A DNA stretch of 43,748 nt from Planctomycetota bacterium (lineage in GTDB: Bacteria > Planctomycetota > Phycisphaerae > Phycisphaerales > SM1A02). Of the stretch, positions 16,662-25,169 are shown in pieces. The translations under genes and the position numbers were made by a program. Below the pieces are notes generated by a model that saw nothing but the letters and a program-made list of their open reading frames with translations, was not told the DNA's origin and did no database searches. Position 1 is the stretch's first letter; each line of letters begins with the position of its first letter. The stretch covers positions 1 through 43,748 of the forward strand of contig VGYB01000016.1 in the NCBI GenBank assembly GCA_016873115.1, given 5' to 3'.

Positions 16662-16667
16662 ACTGTA
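16662..16667 (-). promoter_or_regulatory. -10-like element (TACAGT) of the ClpP-like gene
   Basis: TACAGT on minus, 37 nt before GTG 16624. This leadered unit has AGGAG before its start, in contrast to the leaderless ones. Confidence 0.35.
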
Positions 16668-16748
16668 CGCCCGAGCATGGAGGAACGCCTGCAGCGGTGA
16701 TGGAGTTCGGACCGGGTCCGATGGAGGCCCGTGGCGATCGGGGCCCGG

Positions 16749-17414
16749 TTATGCCCGCGGGGAGACCAACGCTCCTCCGGCCAGTACGGCGGCCACCAAA
16801 CAGGCGATCCCGATCAAGGCCTGCACCAGTGTCGGAATCAGGAACCCGATGCCCGGGCCCTGGACTCGGATGGTCTGAGCCATGCGCCAGGGCAGCCAGG
16901 CCACGCACATGAGACCGATCCAGACCAGTCCGGCCATCCGCAAGGCATCCAGCGTGAGGATGGTGCCGGCAACAAACATCACCAGCAGGGGAAGGATCCA
17001 CCAGACCAGCATCCGGCGAGCTTCCCGGACCGTCGCCGATGCGGCCTGTCCGGCACCGCATCGTGCCAGCCGCCTGAGCACGACATGGAACGCGATCAGG
17101 CTGCCCAGGACGGTGGCCCCGAGCGCAGCGGTGCGGATGGCGGTCCATGTTGCAGCTGAATAGGGACCGATGCAGAGCGCACGATCCGAGAGGATCCACA
17201 CCGCGTGCGCATCCTTGGTGCCGTGCGGATTGAAGGTGGACAGGGTGAGTGCCGGCGTGCCGTCGAATGGCGGCGAGATGGCATCGTGCCAACTGATCAA
17301 CCCACCGAACCACGAAAAGCCCATGATCAGCGCGGCCGCCCCGATCGAGGCAAGGAGCCAAGGCGGCGAACCGCGGAGATCGAGAGCGGCTTCGGGGCGT
17401 GCAGGTTCCGTCAT
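16749..17414 (-). CDS. Polytopic membrane protein of unknown function
   Basis: 221 residues with about five transmembrane segments: WLLASIGAAALIMGFSWFGGLI, a segment around LGATVLGSLIAFHVVL, WWILPLLVMFVAGTILTL, MAGLVWIGLMCVAWLP and LIPTLVQALIGIACLVAAVLAGGAL. The loop between helices one and two (about 50 residues) is probably periplasmic. The layout is loosely like Yip1-type proteins, but I do not recognise the family. ATG 17414 is the preferred start; ATG 17426 is also in frame and lies 13 nt from a -10 hexamer. Divergent from the next gene. Confidence 0.65.
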   Translation of the reverse strand: MTEPARPEAALDLRGSPPWLLASIGAAALIMGFSWFGGLISWHDAISPPFDGTPALTLSTFNPHGTKDAHAVWILSDRALCIGPYSAATWTAIRTAALGATVLGSLIAFHVVLRRLARCGAGQAASATVREARRMLVWWILPLLVMFVAGTILTLDALRMAGLVWIGLMCVAWLPWRMAQTIRVQGPGIGFLIPTLVQALIGIACLVAAVLAGGALVSPRA

Positions 17415-17438
17415 GAGTGGGCCCATGGCGTCGCGGTG

Positions 17439-17444
17439 TAGCGT
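17439..17444 (+). promoter_or_regulatory. -10 element (TAGCGT) of the DUF2314-like/DUF58/tgpA unit, leaderless
   Basis: TAGCGT on plus with 6 nt (agcacc) before ATG 17451. It almost fully overlaps the opposing hexamer at 17440-17445. Confidence 0.5.
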
Positions 17445-17445
17445 A
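17440..17445 (-). promoter_or_regulatory. -10-like element (TACGCT) for the divergent membrane gene
   Basis: TACGCT on minus, 13 nt before the alternative ATG 17426 and 25 nt before ATG 17414. Overlaps the plus-strand -10 by five bases. Confidence 0.3.
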
Positions 17446-17450
17446 GCACC

Positions 17451-18842
17451 ATGGACCACGAGCAGCCCGGTGACCACGCGCCAGTTCCTTCAGGCTCATG
17501 GCCTGAACTCGAGCCGATGCCGCTGCAGTTCGTGGCGTTCTGGCCGCATGCTGACCCGCCGACCGCCGCGGAAGTGCTGGCTGCACTCACGGCATGGATG
17601 GACGCAGCAGAGCCCGTCGGTTCCGAAATGGACGTGCCCGAGGGAGAGGTCACGTGGGCGCTCGAGTGCGCGATTGACGGCGTGGAGAGCCCTGTGGCGC
17701 TCTGGTGCGAGAAGGCGCTTGAGATCGACGATGCGTGGCGCGCCATGCTCGGCGCAGCAGCATCATGCTCATGGGTCATCCGGCTGCAGGTCCAGCTCGA
17801 CGGTGACGAGGGTCCGAACGAGTACTTCCAGCTCCTGAATCTCCTCGCGGGTTCGATCGCCGATGCGGCTGGAGTGCTTGATGTGACGACCGGCCAGTTC
17901 GTTCCGCGTACCGAGCTTGACCGGGAAGTGCTCGCCTCGGATGCCGTGCCGATCGATCGATTGATGTGGCGAATCGTGCGCCTGCCGGGCGTGAGCGACC
18001 AGCCCGATGTGCCGTCATCCCATGTGGCCATCTGCACCGTCGGGTTGTTGCGGATCGGCCGCCCCGAGCTCGAGCTCCTCGAGGTGCCCGTCGAGCATGC
18101 CCTCGCCGCGGAGATGGTGCTCGACACGCTGGTGCCGCTGCTGCTCGAGGATGAGTTGCCGCTTCCGGGCCAGCCCATCGAGATCGGCGATGGCATGGTG
18201 GTCGCACTCGTGCCGCTGGCCGAGGCAGACCGATTCGTCGAAGACTCCCACGCCGGCAGTCGCGCGTGGCGTGAGCGCATCGCCGCGATCGGGATCGACC
18301 ATGTGAAGTCACCGCGCGTGGCGGTGTGTGCAGCGAGCGAGCGTGGTGCGTTCCGCAAGGCGTGGACATGGCCTCAGGAGGCGGCGCAGCGCATCGAGGA
18401 GGGCAGTGCGGTGCTTTACCTGGCGCAACGCGAAGTCGATGCGAATGCCCGCCAGGCACAACGGACCTTCCCGCTCTTCGCCACGGCTTTCGCCTCGCTG
18501 GCTCGAGCGGACGCCCCGGCTTGGCGGGTGCTTGCGCAGGAGCACTTCATGGTGCAAGCCCCCGTGGACGGAACCGATGGCGATGACCGCATCGAGCAGG
18601 CGTGGTACCGGGTGGATCACCTCGATGGCGATGGCGTCGACGGGCGGCTGGTCGATCGCCCCCGTACGCGCCCTGACCTCGAGCCGGGTTCCCACCATCG
18701 CATCGCCCGCAATGCGGTCAGCGGATGGAGCGTCGACCTTCCCGGTGGCTCGTTCCGTCCGAGCGATTGCCAGACGCTGCTTGAAGCGATCGATCGCCTG
18801 CGGGATACGGTTCCCAAGATGGTGCCGGAGCAGGGGGCATGA
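17451..18842 (+). CDS. Uncharacterised soluble protein, DUF4026/DUF2314-like
   Basis: 463 residues, acidic, no signal peptide or membrane segment. The C-terminal region from about residue 376 (DGDDRIEQAWYRVDHLDGDGVDGRLVDRPR..) resembles the DUF2314 pattern of a beta-rich module with 'E..W..V......G.L...P......G' and a closing Trp-Ser-Val-Asp. The large N-terminal part resembles DUF4026-type proteins seen beside it in some bacteria. Function is unknown. The stop is 31 bases before the DUF58 gene, suggesting one transcript. Start ATG 17451 is supported by the hexamer 6 nt upstream. Family naming is tentative. Confidence 0.7.
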   Translation: MDHEQPGDHAPVPSGSWPELEPMPLQFVAFWPHADPPTAAEVLAALTAWMDAAEPVGSEMDVPEGEVTWALECAIDGVESPVALWCEKALEIDDAWRAMLGAAASCSWVIRLQVQLDGDEGPNEYFQLLNLLAGSIADAAGVLDVTTGQFVPRTELDREVLASDAVPIDRLMWRIVRLPGVSDQPDVPSSHVAICTVGLLRIGRPELELLEVPVEHALAAEMVLDTLVPLLLEDELPLPGQPIEIGDGMVVALVPLAEADRFVEDSHAGSRAWRERIAAIGIDHVKSPRVAVCAASERGAFRKAWTWPQEAAQRIEEGSAVLYLAQREVDANARQAQRTFPLFATAFASLARADAPAWRVLAQEHFMVQAPVDGTDGDDRIEQAWYRVDHLDGDGVDGRLVDRPRTRPDLEPGSHHRIARNAVSGWSVDLPGGSFRPSDCQTLLEAIDRLRDTVPKMVPEQGA

Positions 18843-18873
18843 TGCCTTCGATCGGCGCCTGTGGACGCACACC

Positions 18874-19989
18874 ATGAGGCGCCGCCTGTCCTATCGGCCA
18901 GCGCTCGACGGATTCGTCTTCGTGATCGGAGTGCTCGTGCTGGTCATGGCGGTCGTCTGGCGGCCATCGAACCTGCTCATCTGGGCGGTGGGTACGACGG
19001 TTGGCATGATCGTCGTCAGCGGCGTTGCCAGCGGTGCCATGATGATGGGGCTCCGTATCCGTCGGCTCGTACCACGCGATGCGCGTGTTGGTCATCCGCT
19101 GGTGCTGCAGTACGAGGTCCGGAATGCGTCGTGGATCTGGCCTGCCTTTGCCGTCTCGATCCGTGAATCGGCACTCGGTCCGTGGGAGGGCTGGCTCGTG
19201 TCGGTGGGGCCCGGCGAACGGTGCATGGTGGAACTCGCCTGGCGGCCGGAGCGCCGTGGCGAAGTGCAGCTTGTCGATGTCATGGCACAGTCGTCGTTCC
19301 CATTCGGGCTCGTGGGCAAGCGCGTGACATGGCGAAAACGGGCCACGGTCATCGTGCTGCCGCGCGTCGTGCGCGTGCCCGCCCCACGGCTGCGGGCCCT
19401 TCTTGACCACGGTCCGGCCGGCCAGCGTGCGGCATCCCGGCCCGGCCATGGCGAGGAGTTCTTCGGTGTGCGCGATGCACCCGAGTTCACGAGCCTCCGT
19501 GATGTGGCGTGGCGTCGCTCGGCATCGCGGGAGCAGCTGGCCGTGATCGAGCGCGCGAGCCCGAGCTACCCACGGCTGCGTCTGGTGCTCAACCTTTCGC
19601 AGCCCACCGACGCTTTGGCCGGTCGGCTGCCAGCCGGCGTCGATGCTCGGCAGCGTGAAGAGGATGCCATCACGATGGCCGCGAGCATCGCCTCGAGCGC
19701 GATCGCGCTCGGCCATGAGGTGAGCCTCCGCGTGCATGGCCTGCCCTGTGCGGCCATGCCAGCAACCGGTGGCGTACGCCACCTTGATCGACTGCTGGTG
19801 CAGTTGGCGAAGCTCGACTTGGATGCGCCCCGGACCAGTGCCATGGTCTCCGGTCCCGGTGACGAGCGTTCAGCCACGGTGGTCATCCACCCCGGGCGCA
19901 TCGACCCAGCCGTCGGCGGCGGCGCCGCCGTGCACCAGTCGGCTGCACAGTTGCAGGGCCTTGCATCGCGCCAAGGGAGCGGATCATGA
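18874..19989 (+). CDS. DUF58 domain protein
   Basis: 371 residues with two transmembrane helices near the N-terminus (about 12-31 and 35-57), then a beta-rich domain and the DUF58 core: GEEFFGVRDAPEFTSLRDVAWRRSASREQLAVIERAS, matching the family pattern G.ef..lR.Y..GD..r.idW..sAr...l.v.e. DUF58 proteins usually sit beside a MoxR AAA ATPase and a transglutaminase and may help assemble membrane or envelope complexes. Here the partner transglutaminase follows with a 4-base overlap, but no MoxR gene is seen. Start ATG 18874 places the first helix correctly. Confidence 0.85.
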   Translation: MRRRLSYRPALDGFVFVIGVLVLVMAVVWRPSNLLIWAVGTTVGMIVVSGVASGAMMMGLRIRRLVPRDARVGHPLVLQYEVRNASWIWPAFAVSIRESALGPWEGWLVSVGPGERCMVELAWRPERRGEVQLVDVMAQSSFPFGLVGKRVTWRKRATVIVLPRVVRVPAPRLRALLDHGPAGQRAASRPGHGEEFFGVRDAPEFTSLRDVAWRRSASREQLAVIERASPSYPRLRLVLNLSQPTDALAGRLPAGVDARQREEDAITMAASIASSAIALGHEVSLRVHGLPCAAMPATGGVRHLDRLLVQLAKLDLDAPRTSAMVSGPGDERSATVVIHPGRIDPAVGGGAAVHQSAAQLQGLASRQGSGS

Positions 19990-22238
19990 CGATGCCCCGC
20001 GCGATGCAGTCGCTGATCCTCGTCACGGCGATGCTCTCATTGTCGGCCTTCTGCATCGCCAATGACTCCTTCGTCTTCCTGTCGTTCTGCTTGGTTGCGG
20101 CCGCAGCCAGTGGTGTGCTTGCGCAGGGTGTACGGCCCAGGCGGCTGCCCACCATCGTTGCGCACTGGATCATCGCCAGCCTGATTGTGGCCACGGGGGT
20201 CTTGACCTTCATGACGAGGAGTCCACCGGATGTGGAGCAGGTGGGTTTCCTCTGCGGAGCAGCCTTGGTCATCAAGCTCTTCGCCCGGCATCGTGCGGCC
20301 GACGAACGGCACGTGCTGGTGCTCGGATCGATCCTGCTCCTGTTCGCTTCGCTCGATGGCACTGATCTGCTGGCGGGCATTCCGCTGGTCGTGGGTTCGC
20401 TGCTCATGCCTGCCTGTGCGGCGGCAGCATGGGTCCAAGTGAGCACCGAGCGCGCTGCCGCAGGTCACGCGATGCGGTTCCCGGCCGGGTGGTCGGCCTT
20501 GCCCTTCGAGCCCGCGGCTGGCGCGTCCCCCCTGCGATGCTGGACCGGCTTTGCGGTCGCCTCGGTGATCCTGACGGCAGTCTGCGGTGTCCTCGTCTTC
20601 CTCAGCTTTCCCCGTCAGGGATTCGGGGGTGACTTGTGGAGCCGAACGCGATCCGGTGGGTTCTCGCTGCGCGTGAGCCTTGCCTCGGATGAACGCATCG
20701 AGGACTCGCGAACCGAGGTCATGACCGTGCGGTGGATCGGCCCTGACGGTCTGGCGATCGAGCACACCGATCCGCTCCGGCTGCGTGGTGCAGTCTTCGA
20801 CCGCTACGACCCCAGTTCCCTCTCGTGGCAGGTGCCAGAGGAGGTGGAGCGGGAGTACATCGAAGGCGTCGGCGACGCCTTCGTGCCCTTCGTCGATTCG
20901 GGCATCGATGCTCGTTCGCAGGTCTACCGGCAGATCGTGCAGATGCGAGGGCTTGCCACGAACCAGGTCTTCAGTGTGCTCGCGCCGATCTCGATCCAGG
21001 CTGCCGACGGCATGACGGTTGCGTTTGACCAGTCCACGATGCTGCTCACGAGCGCCTCGAGCCGCATGGGCGAGTTCGATCGATACGCCGTGGCCGTCAA
21101 GCCCTACGCCAGTGATCGCGACATGGCGTTGCTGTCGGGTCGAGTCATCGAGCCGGGGCCCATCCCCAGCTTTCCGGTGGACGGGGTGCAACCCCTGGCA
21201 CTCGAGCTGTGGGAGCGATGGAAGCCTCGCGGACGCTCCGTGCCCGATCTCGACGAAGCCACCGTCAGTCCCGCAGCGCGCTGGATTCGCAACCGAGCCG
21301 TGGCGGCGGCGCTCCAGTCGGCGCTGTTGTCGGGAGACTTCCGCTACACGACCGATCTTGGCTCGATCCGTCGTCGCCGCGGCGAGGATCCAATCGTGAA
21401 CTTCCTGGCGTCGTCGCGTCAGGGACACTGCCAGTACTTCGCCAGTGCGCTCTGCGCGATGTGCCAGTCGATGGGTGTGGATGCTCGCGTGGTGGCCGGC
21501 TTCATCGCGCTCGAGTACGACGCATCGCAGTCGCAGTACATCGTGCGCTCGTCCAACGCCCATGCCTGGGTCGAGGTGCGTACGGGCGATGCGCAGTGGA
21601 CGGCCTTCGATGGCACGCCGACGACGACGCTCGAATTGCTCCAGGCCGAGCGGCGCAGTTGGGCCGACGGGCTGCGATGGCTCTGGGATCCGCTCAACTT
21701 CGCCTGGACACGCCACGTCATCAGTTTCGATGTCCAGGCGCAGTCCGAGTTTGCCAGCAGCATGGTGAGTACGCGGGAGGTGCTGTCCCGTCCGGTCCGT
21801 ACCGTGTGGGGGGCGCTCGATGCCATCCGCCAGCGCCTGGTCGAGACATTTTCGGGCCTGGTCGGCAGCCTCTGGCTCGCCTCGATCGGGACGGTCCTGG
21901 CGGTCACCATCGTCGTCTTGGCCATGCTTCGCAGCAGGCGGCGCTACATCGCGCAGCTTCTGGGCCCATCCGCTTCGTCACATGAGCGCGCCTTGGCGAG
22001 GCACTATCTGGATGCACTTCGTGCCGCACGCCGTCGCGGTGCCATCCGTCAACCGGGCATGACACCGCTGGAGGTCACCGCGACGCTCGCCCTGCGCTCA
22101 CCCGATGCGGGGATGCACCTTCGATCGGTGGTCGACTCGTTCTACGCCGTGCGCTTCGGGGGCCATCCTGCCACGGCCGACCGATGCATGGAGGCCGCTC
22201 GGGCGCTCGCAGCCTTGCAGCGCACACGAACCTCGTGA
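19986..22238 (+). CDS. Transglutaminase-like membrane protein (TgpA family)
   Basis: 750 residues. Several transmembrane helices occupy about 1-200, then a large periplasmic part with a transglutaminase core: Cys482 in RQGHCQYFASA, His526 in NAHAWVEV and Asp542 in FDGTP form the expected catalytic triad. One more transmembrane helix (about 630-650, LASIGTVLAVTIVVLAMLR) precedes a cytoplasmic C-terminal DUF4129-like helical region. TgpA-type proteins are thought to act as proteases or crosslinkers on the outer face of the membrane. ATG overlaps the DUF58 stop (ATGA), so the two are translationally coupled. Confidence 0.85.
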   Translation: MTMPRAMQSLILVTAMLSLSAFCIANDSFVFLSFCLVAAAASGVLAQGVRPRRLPTIVAHWIIASLIVATGVLTFMTRSPPDVEQVGFLCGAALVIKLFARHRAADERHVLVLGSILLLFASLDGTDLLAGIPLVVGSLLMPACAAAAWVQVSTERAAAGHAMRFPAGWSALPFEPAAGASPLRCWTGFAVASVILTAVCGVLVFLSFPRQGFGGDLWSRTRSGGFSLRVSLASDERIEDSRTEVMTVRWIGPDGLAIEHTDPLRLRGAVFDRYDPSSLSWQVPEEVEREYIEGVGDAFVPFVDSGIDARSQVYRQIVQMRGLATNQVFSVLAPISIQAADGMTVAFDQSTMLLTSASSRMGEFDRYAVAVKPYASDRDMALLSGRVIEPGPIPSFPVDGVQPLALELWERWKPRGRSVPDLDEATVSPAARWIRNRAVAAALQSALLSGDFRYTTDLGSIRRRRGEDPIVNFLASSRQGHCQYFASALCAMCQSMGVDARVVAGFIALEYDASQSQYIVRSSNAHAWVEVRTGDAQWTAFDGTPTTTLELLQAERRSWADGLRWLWDPLNFAWTRHVISFDVQAQSEFASSMVSTREVLSRPVRTVWGALDAIRQRLVETFSGLVGSLWLASIGTVLAVTIVVLAMLRSRRRYIAQLLGPSASSHERALARHYLDALRAARRRGAIRQPGMTPLEVTATLALRSPDAGMHLRSVVDSFYAVRFGGHPATADRCMEAARALAALQRTRTS

Positions 22239-22249
22239 TCCTCGCCGCG

Positions 22250-22255
22250 TAGGAT
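22250..22255 (+). promoter_or_regulatory. -10 element (TAGGAT) of the PilZ gene, leaderless
   Basis: TAGGAT followed by 6 nt (gcatcc) and ATG 22262. The same hexamer and spacing recur before the SGNH hydrolase gene at 41521. Confidence 0.5.
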
Positions 22256-22261
22256 GCATCC

Positions 22262-23104
22262 ATGCCAGCACAGCGATCCCGGACGTCGGAGTGGCGACGG
22301 ACCATGGCTCAGGTCTTTGAGCGCGGTGGTGCCATCGAGGTGGCCATCGCAAGGCCCGGCAAGGGTGCCGAATCCCGCGACGCCAGCGACCTGATCTGGC
22401 GCCTGCATGTGCTCGAACTGCGAGAGGACGATGTCCTGGTCGAGTCGCCGGCGACGGTTGGCATGCCGATCCAGTTGCACGATGGCGTCTCGCTCGTCGG
22501 CGTCATCTCGCTGGGCCAGAACCGCTGGACCTTCAGGACGCGCAAGATCGGCGATGTTCCCGGCAAGGAGGGCCGCGTGCTGCGTCTGGAGTTGCCCTCC
22601 ACCGTGGAGCGCTGCCTGCGCCGCCATCCGCGTCTTGAACTTGGCGGCCTCACTCCGCCGGAAATCGATGTCTTCCCGCTGCTCGATCCGGCGAGCGTGC
22701 ATGATGCGCAGGTGGCCTACGACGCGGTGGCGCGCGAGTACCTCGAGCACGGCACGATCGGGGCGGAGCCCACGCGCAGGCCACAGGTCGGTCCACCGGT
22801 CAAGGCGGAACTCATGAACATGGCCACCGGTGGGGTCGGCCTGCGGGTCGATCACACGGCAGCGCCGGTCTTTGCTCGCCACCGAACCTTCTGGCTGCGC
22901 ATTCCGCTGGGAGCATCGATGCCAGTACCGATCGTGGTGGCCGCCAAGCTGGCCCACTCCCGCCTGGACAGCAGCCAGCGCACCTATGTCGGTCTGGGCT
23001 TTGATTTCAGCTTTCACCCCGCCCATGCCGACACGCTTGCGCGGCAGCTTGCCCGGTACTCGCAAGCGCGCCAGGCCGAGCAGTCGTCGCAGCGGCCAGC
23101 GTGA
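22262..23104 (+). CDS. PilZ-domain (c-di-GMP binding) protein, YcgR-like layout
   Basis: 280 residues. The N-terminal half (about 20-112) looks like the YcgR N-domain with VLVESPATVGMPIQLHDGVSL. Then come R120-R-H-P-R124, the RxxxR of PilZ domains, and N186-M-A-T-G-G191, matching [DN]xSxxG with Ala in place of Ser. These motifs bind cyclic di-GMP in the family. An insertion of about 40 residues lies between the two motifs. No motility gene is adjacent, so the output is unknown. Start ATG 22262 follows the leaderless promoter pattern. Confidence 0.75.
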   Translation: MPAQRSRTSEWRRTMAQVFERGGAIEVAIARPGKGAESRDASDLIWRLHVLELREDDVLVESPATVGMPIQLHDGVSLVGVISLGQNRWTFRTRKIGDVPGKEGRVLRLELPSTVERCLRRHPRLELGGLTPPEIDVFPLLDPASVHDAQVAYDAVAREYLEHGTIGAEPTRRPQVGPPVKAELMNMATGGVGLRVDHTAAPVFARHRTFWLRIPLGASMPVPIVVAAKLAHSRLDSSQRTYVGLGFDFSFHPAHADTLARQLARYSQARQAEQSSQRPA

Positions 23105-23132
23105 GCCGTTTCGACCACCCAGCGTCGTGCCC

Positions 23133-23138
23133 TAGAAT
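23133..23138 (+). promoter_or_regulatory. -10 element (TAGAAT) of the BAX-inhibitor-1 gene
   Basis: TAGAAT, with TTCGAC at 23110-23115 as a possible -35 (17-bp spacer). The start codon is 28 nt downstream and has AGGGA eight bases before it. Confidence 0.5.
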
Positions 23139-23166
23139 CCAACCAGCCTCTTCAGGGATCAACTCC

Positions 23167-23979
23167 ATGAGCCAACTCCAATCCAGCAACCCCGTCTTCG
23201 CCGATCAGCTTTTCGACCAGAAGGTCCATGCCCAGCCCGCGGGTGGTGTCGCCACCGTGCAAGGCGTGATCAACAAGACCGGCGCCTGCGCCATGCTCTG
23301 CGCGATCGCTGGCGCCATCGCCTACGCAGTCACGAAGGCCAACCCGGGCTGGGCGATGGGGTTCATGATCGCCTCGCTGATCTTCAGTTTCGTGGCGTTC
23401 ATTGCCGTCTGGCGCAGCCCCAGCCATGCGCGCTGGGTCGCACCCATCTATTCGATCCTTCAAGGTGCGACCATCGGATCGGTCACGTTCTTCCTCGAGA
23501 GGATCCTTGAGTCCAAGGGCATCACCGTGGCAGGTGGCCTGGCGCTCCAGGCGTTCGTGATCACGATGGCCCTCATGGGAACCATGCTTGGCCTCTACAA
23601 GGCCCGCATCCTGCGCGGCGGCCAGACCTTCCAGATGGCGCTCACCGTGGCGACTGTCGGGCTGCTGGTCGTCATGCTGATCGGGTTCGTGCTCTCGCTG
23701 TTCGGTGTGTCGCTGCCCTTCATCTCGATCGGCAGTGCGTTGGAGGGTGGTACGCCGGCCCTGATCGGCCTGGGGATCAATGTGCTCGTTCTGGGGCTGG
23801 CGTCCCTGTGGCTGGTGGTCGACTTCCGCGTCATCGACGACGCCGTGCAGTCCGGCGCTCCCCGCGAGGCCGAGTGGTACTTGGCGTTCGGCCTGATCGT
23901 CACGCTCGTCTGGGTCTACATCGAGGCCCTCAAGCTGGCGTTCCGGCTCGCCGCCATGTTCGGCGGCAAGCGCAACTGA
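23167..23979 (+). CDS. BAX inhibitor-1/YccA-family membrane protein
   Basis: 270 residues with seven transmembrane helices spread from about residue 40 to the C-terminus. Family features are the WVAPIYSILQGATIGSVTFFLE segment (SxxxGxxxG region), repeated LALQAFVITMALMGTMLGLYKARILR, and the DFRVIDDAVQSGAPREAEWYLAFGLIVTLVWVYIE block with the conserved acidic residues. Members are pH-sensitive calcium-leak channels or modulators of membrane proteases (FtsH). ATG 23167 has AGGGA eight bases upstream; an upstream in-frame GTG overlaps the PilZ stop and is less likely. Confidence 0.88.
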   Translation: MSQLQSSNPVFADQLFDQKVHAQPAGGVATVQGVINKTGACAMLCAIAGAIAYAVTKANPGWAMGFMIASLIFSFVAFIAVWRSPSHARWVAPIYSILQGATIGSVTFFLERILESKGITVAGGLALQAFVITMALMGTMLGLYKARILRGGQTFQMALTVATVGLLVVMLIGFVLSLFGVSLPFISIGSALEGGTPALIGLGINVLVLGLASLWLVVDFRVIDDAVQSGAPREAEWYLAFGLIVTLVWVYIEALKLAFRLAAMFGGKRN

Positions 23980-24038
23980 CGATAACCCCGCCCGAACCAG
24001 GGTGAATCCCCGGCCGTCGGCCGAGCGAACCCGCACGC

Positions 24039-25121
24039 GTGAACACCGAAAGCAGACAGGCTGCCGAGACGATCGACGGCGTGTCCCGTGCCATTGCCGG
24101 CTGGGCTGCGACCCGGCTGCTTGAGCGGGCTCCCGGCATCCAGGTGCGCTACGGGGCCAGTGCGGAGCGACTGTGGAAGGCCGAGATGCTCCAGCGGCTC
24201 GGGCACCTCGCCGTGGCCGTGGCGTTCGACCGCGTGGAGCTTCTGGTCGAGCAGGTGCAGTGGTCGCGCGTGGCCTTCTCATCCCGGCAGATCCAGGACA
24301 TCGATGTCGTCGAGAGCATGCACGCCCTGCGCGATGTTCTGGCTGAGCAACTCCCCAAGCAGGCGATGGTGGCGTGCCGTCTCATCGACGAAGCGCTCAA
24401 GCGCGTGTTCGGTACCCCAGTGCCGCAGCCGAGTTCCCTGCTCGATGCCACCGGCGGCGATTCGACCGCTGCGCGGCTCTACCTCCTGCACCTGCTCGAG
24501 CGCAACCGCGATCGGGCCTGGCATGTGGTGCACGGCGCACGCCTGTCCGGCCGTTCGCTTGCGCAGGTCTATGAGCGGATCCTGGTGCCCAGCATGGCCG
24601 AGGTCGGCCGGATGTGGCACATGCAGGAGGCATCGGTCGCCGACGAGCACTTCGTGACCCACGCCACCCAGTCGATGATGGCCCAGTTGCGGATGGATGT
24701 CCCGGTCGAGGGTGAGCGTCCGTGGCGCGTCCTGGCCGCGAGCGTGGGCGGCGACCATCACGACATGGGCGTCCGCATGCTCGCCGATCTCTTCGAGGTG
24801 GCCGGCTGGAAGGTCGATTGCCTCGGTGCCAACACGCCTGCCGACGAGATCGTGGCCATGCTCGATGCGTGCCAGACGGGGCGCCCGATCCATGTGCTGG
24901 CGCTGGGCGTCGGAAGTTCGCTGTCCCTTCGCCCTCTTGCCGACACGATTGCTGCCGTTCGTGCATCGCGTGCAGCCGAGGGCGTCCGCATCATCGTGGG
25001 CGGCCAGCCGTTCCAGATCGTGCCTGATCTGTGGAAGCTCATGGATGCCGACGCCTGTGCGCCGAACTTCAGTGACGCGGTGGAGCAATCCGAACGCCTG
25101 ATGGCTCCGGCAAGGTCCTGA
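24039..25121 (+). CDS. Cobalamin-binding sensory protein, CarH-like B12 module without HTH
   Basis: 360 residues. Residues about 140-350 are a helical cap plus a cobalamin-binding Rossmann domain: W193 with E203-H204 has the same W-x9-EH spacing as the adenosylcobalamin cap of the CarH photoreceptor, and GDHHDMG at 238-244 contains DxHxxG with His241 as lower axial ligand. CVDCLGAN and the VGGQPF end fit the B12 fold. Residues 1-130 are helical and do not look like a MerR HTH; they loosely resemble RsbR-type sensor domains (LGHLAVAVAFDRVELLVEQVQWSRVAF). Probable light- or B12-responsive partner-switch protein; inferred. GTG 24039 is the only plausible start and has no strong Shine-Dalgarno. 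Confidence 0.8.
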   Translation: MNTESRQAAETIDGVSRAIAGWAATRLLERAPGIQVRYGASAERLWKAEMLQRLGHLAVAVAFDRVELLVEQVQWSRVAFSSRQIQDIDVVESMHALRDVLAEQLPKQAMVACRLIDEALKRVFGTPVPQPSSLLDATGGDSTAARLYLLHLLERNRDRAWHVVHGARLSGRSLAQVYERILVPSMAEVGRMWHMQEASVADEHFVTHATQSMMAQLRMDVPVEGERPWRVLAASVGGDHHDMGVRMLADLFEVAGWKVDCLGANTPADEIVAMLDACQTGRPIHVLALGVGSSLSLRPLADTIAAVRASRAAEGVRIIVGGQPFQIVPDLWKLMDADACAPNFSDAVEQSERLMAPARS

Positions 25122-25128
25122 ACGGTTC

Positions 25129-25148
25129 GCGCCGGCGTACCTCGGCGC
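25129..25148. terminator. Possible hairpin between the B12 sensor gene and fabF
   Basis: GCGCCG and CGGCGC form a 6-bp stem with an 8-nt loop between two convergent genes. No T-run follows on either strand. Confidence 0.3.
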
Positions 25149-25169
25149 ACCACGAATCTCGCGCGGCGG

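Noticed and set aside
20037..21716. 559-codon minus frame opposite the transglutaminase gene
   Set aside because: The plus frame holds the intact Cys-His-Asp triad and membrane helices; the antisense frame is a shadow.
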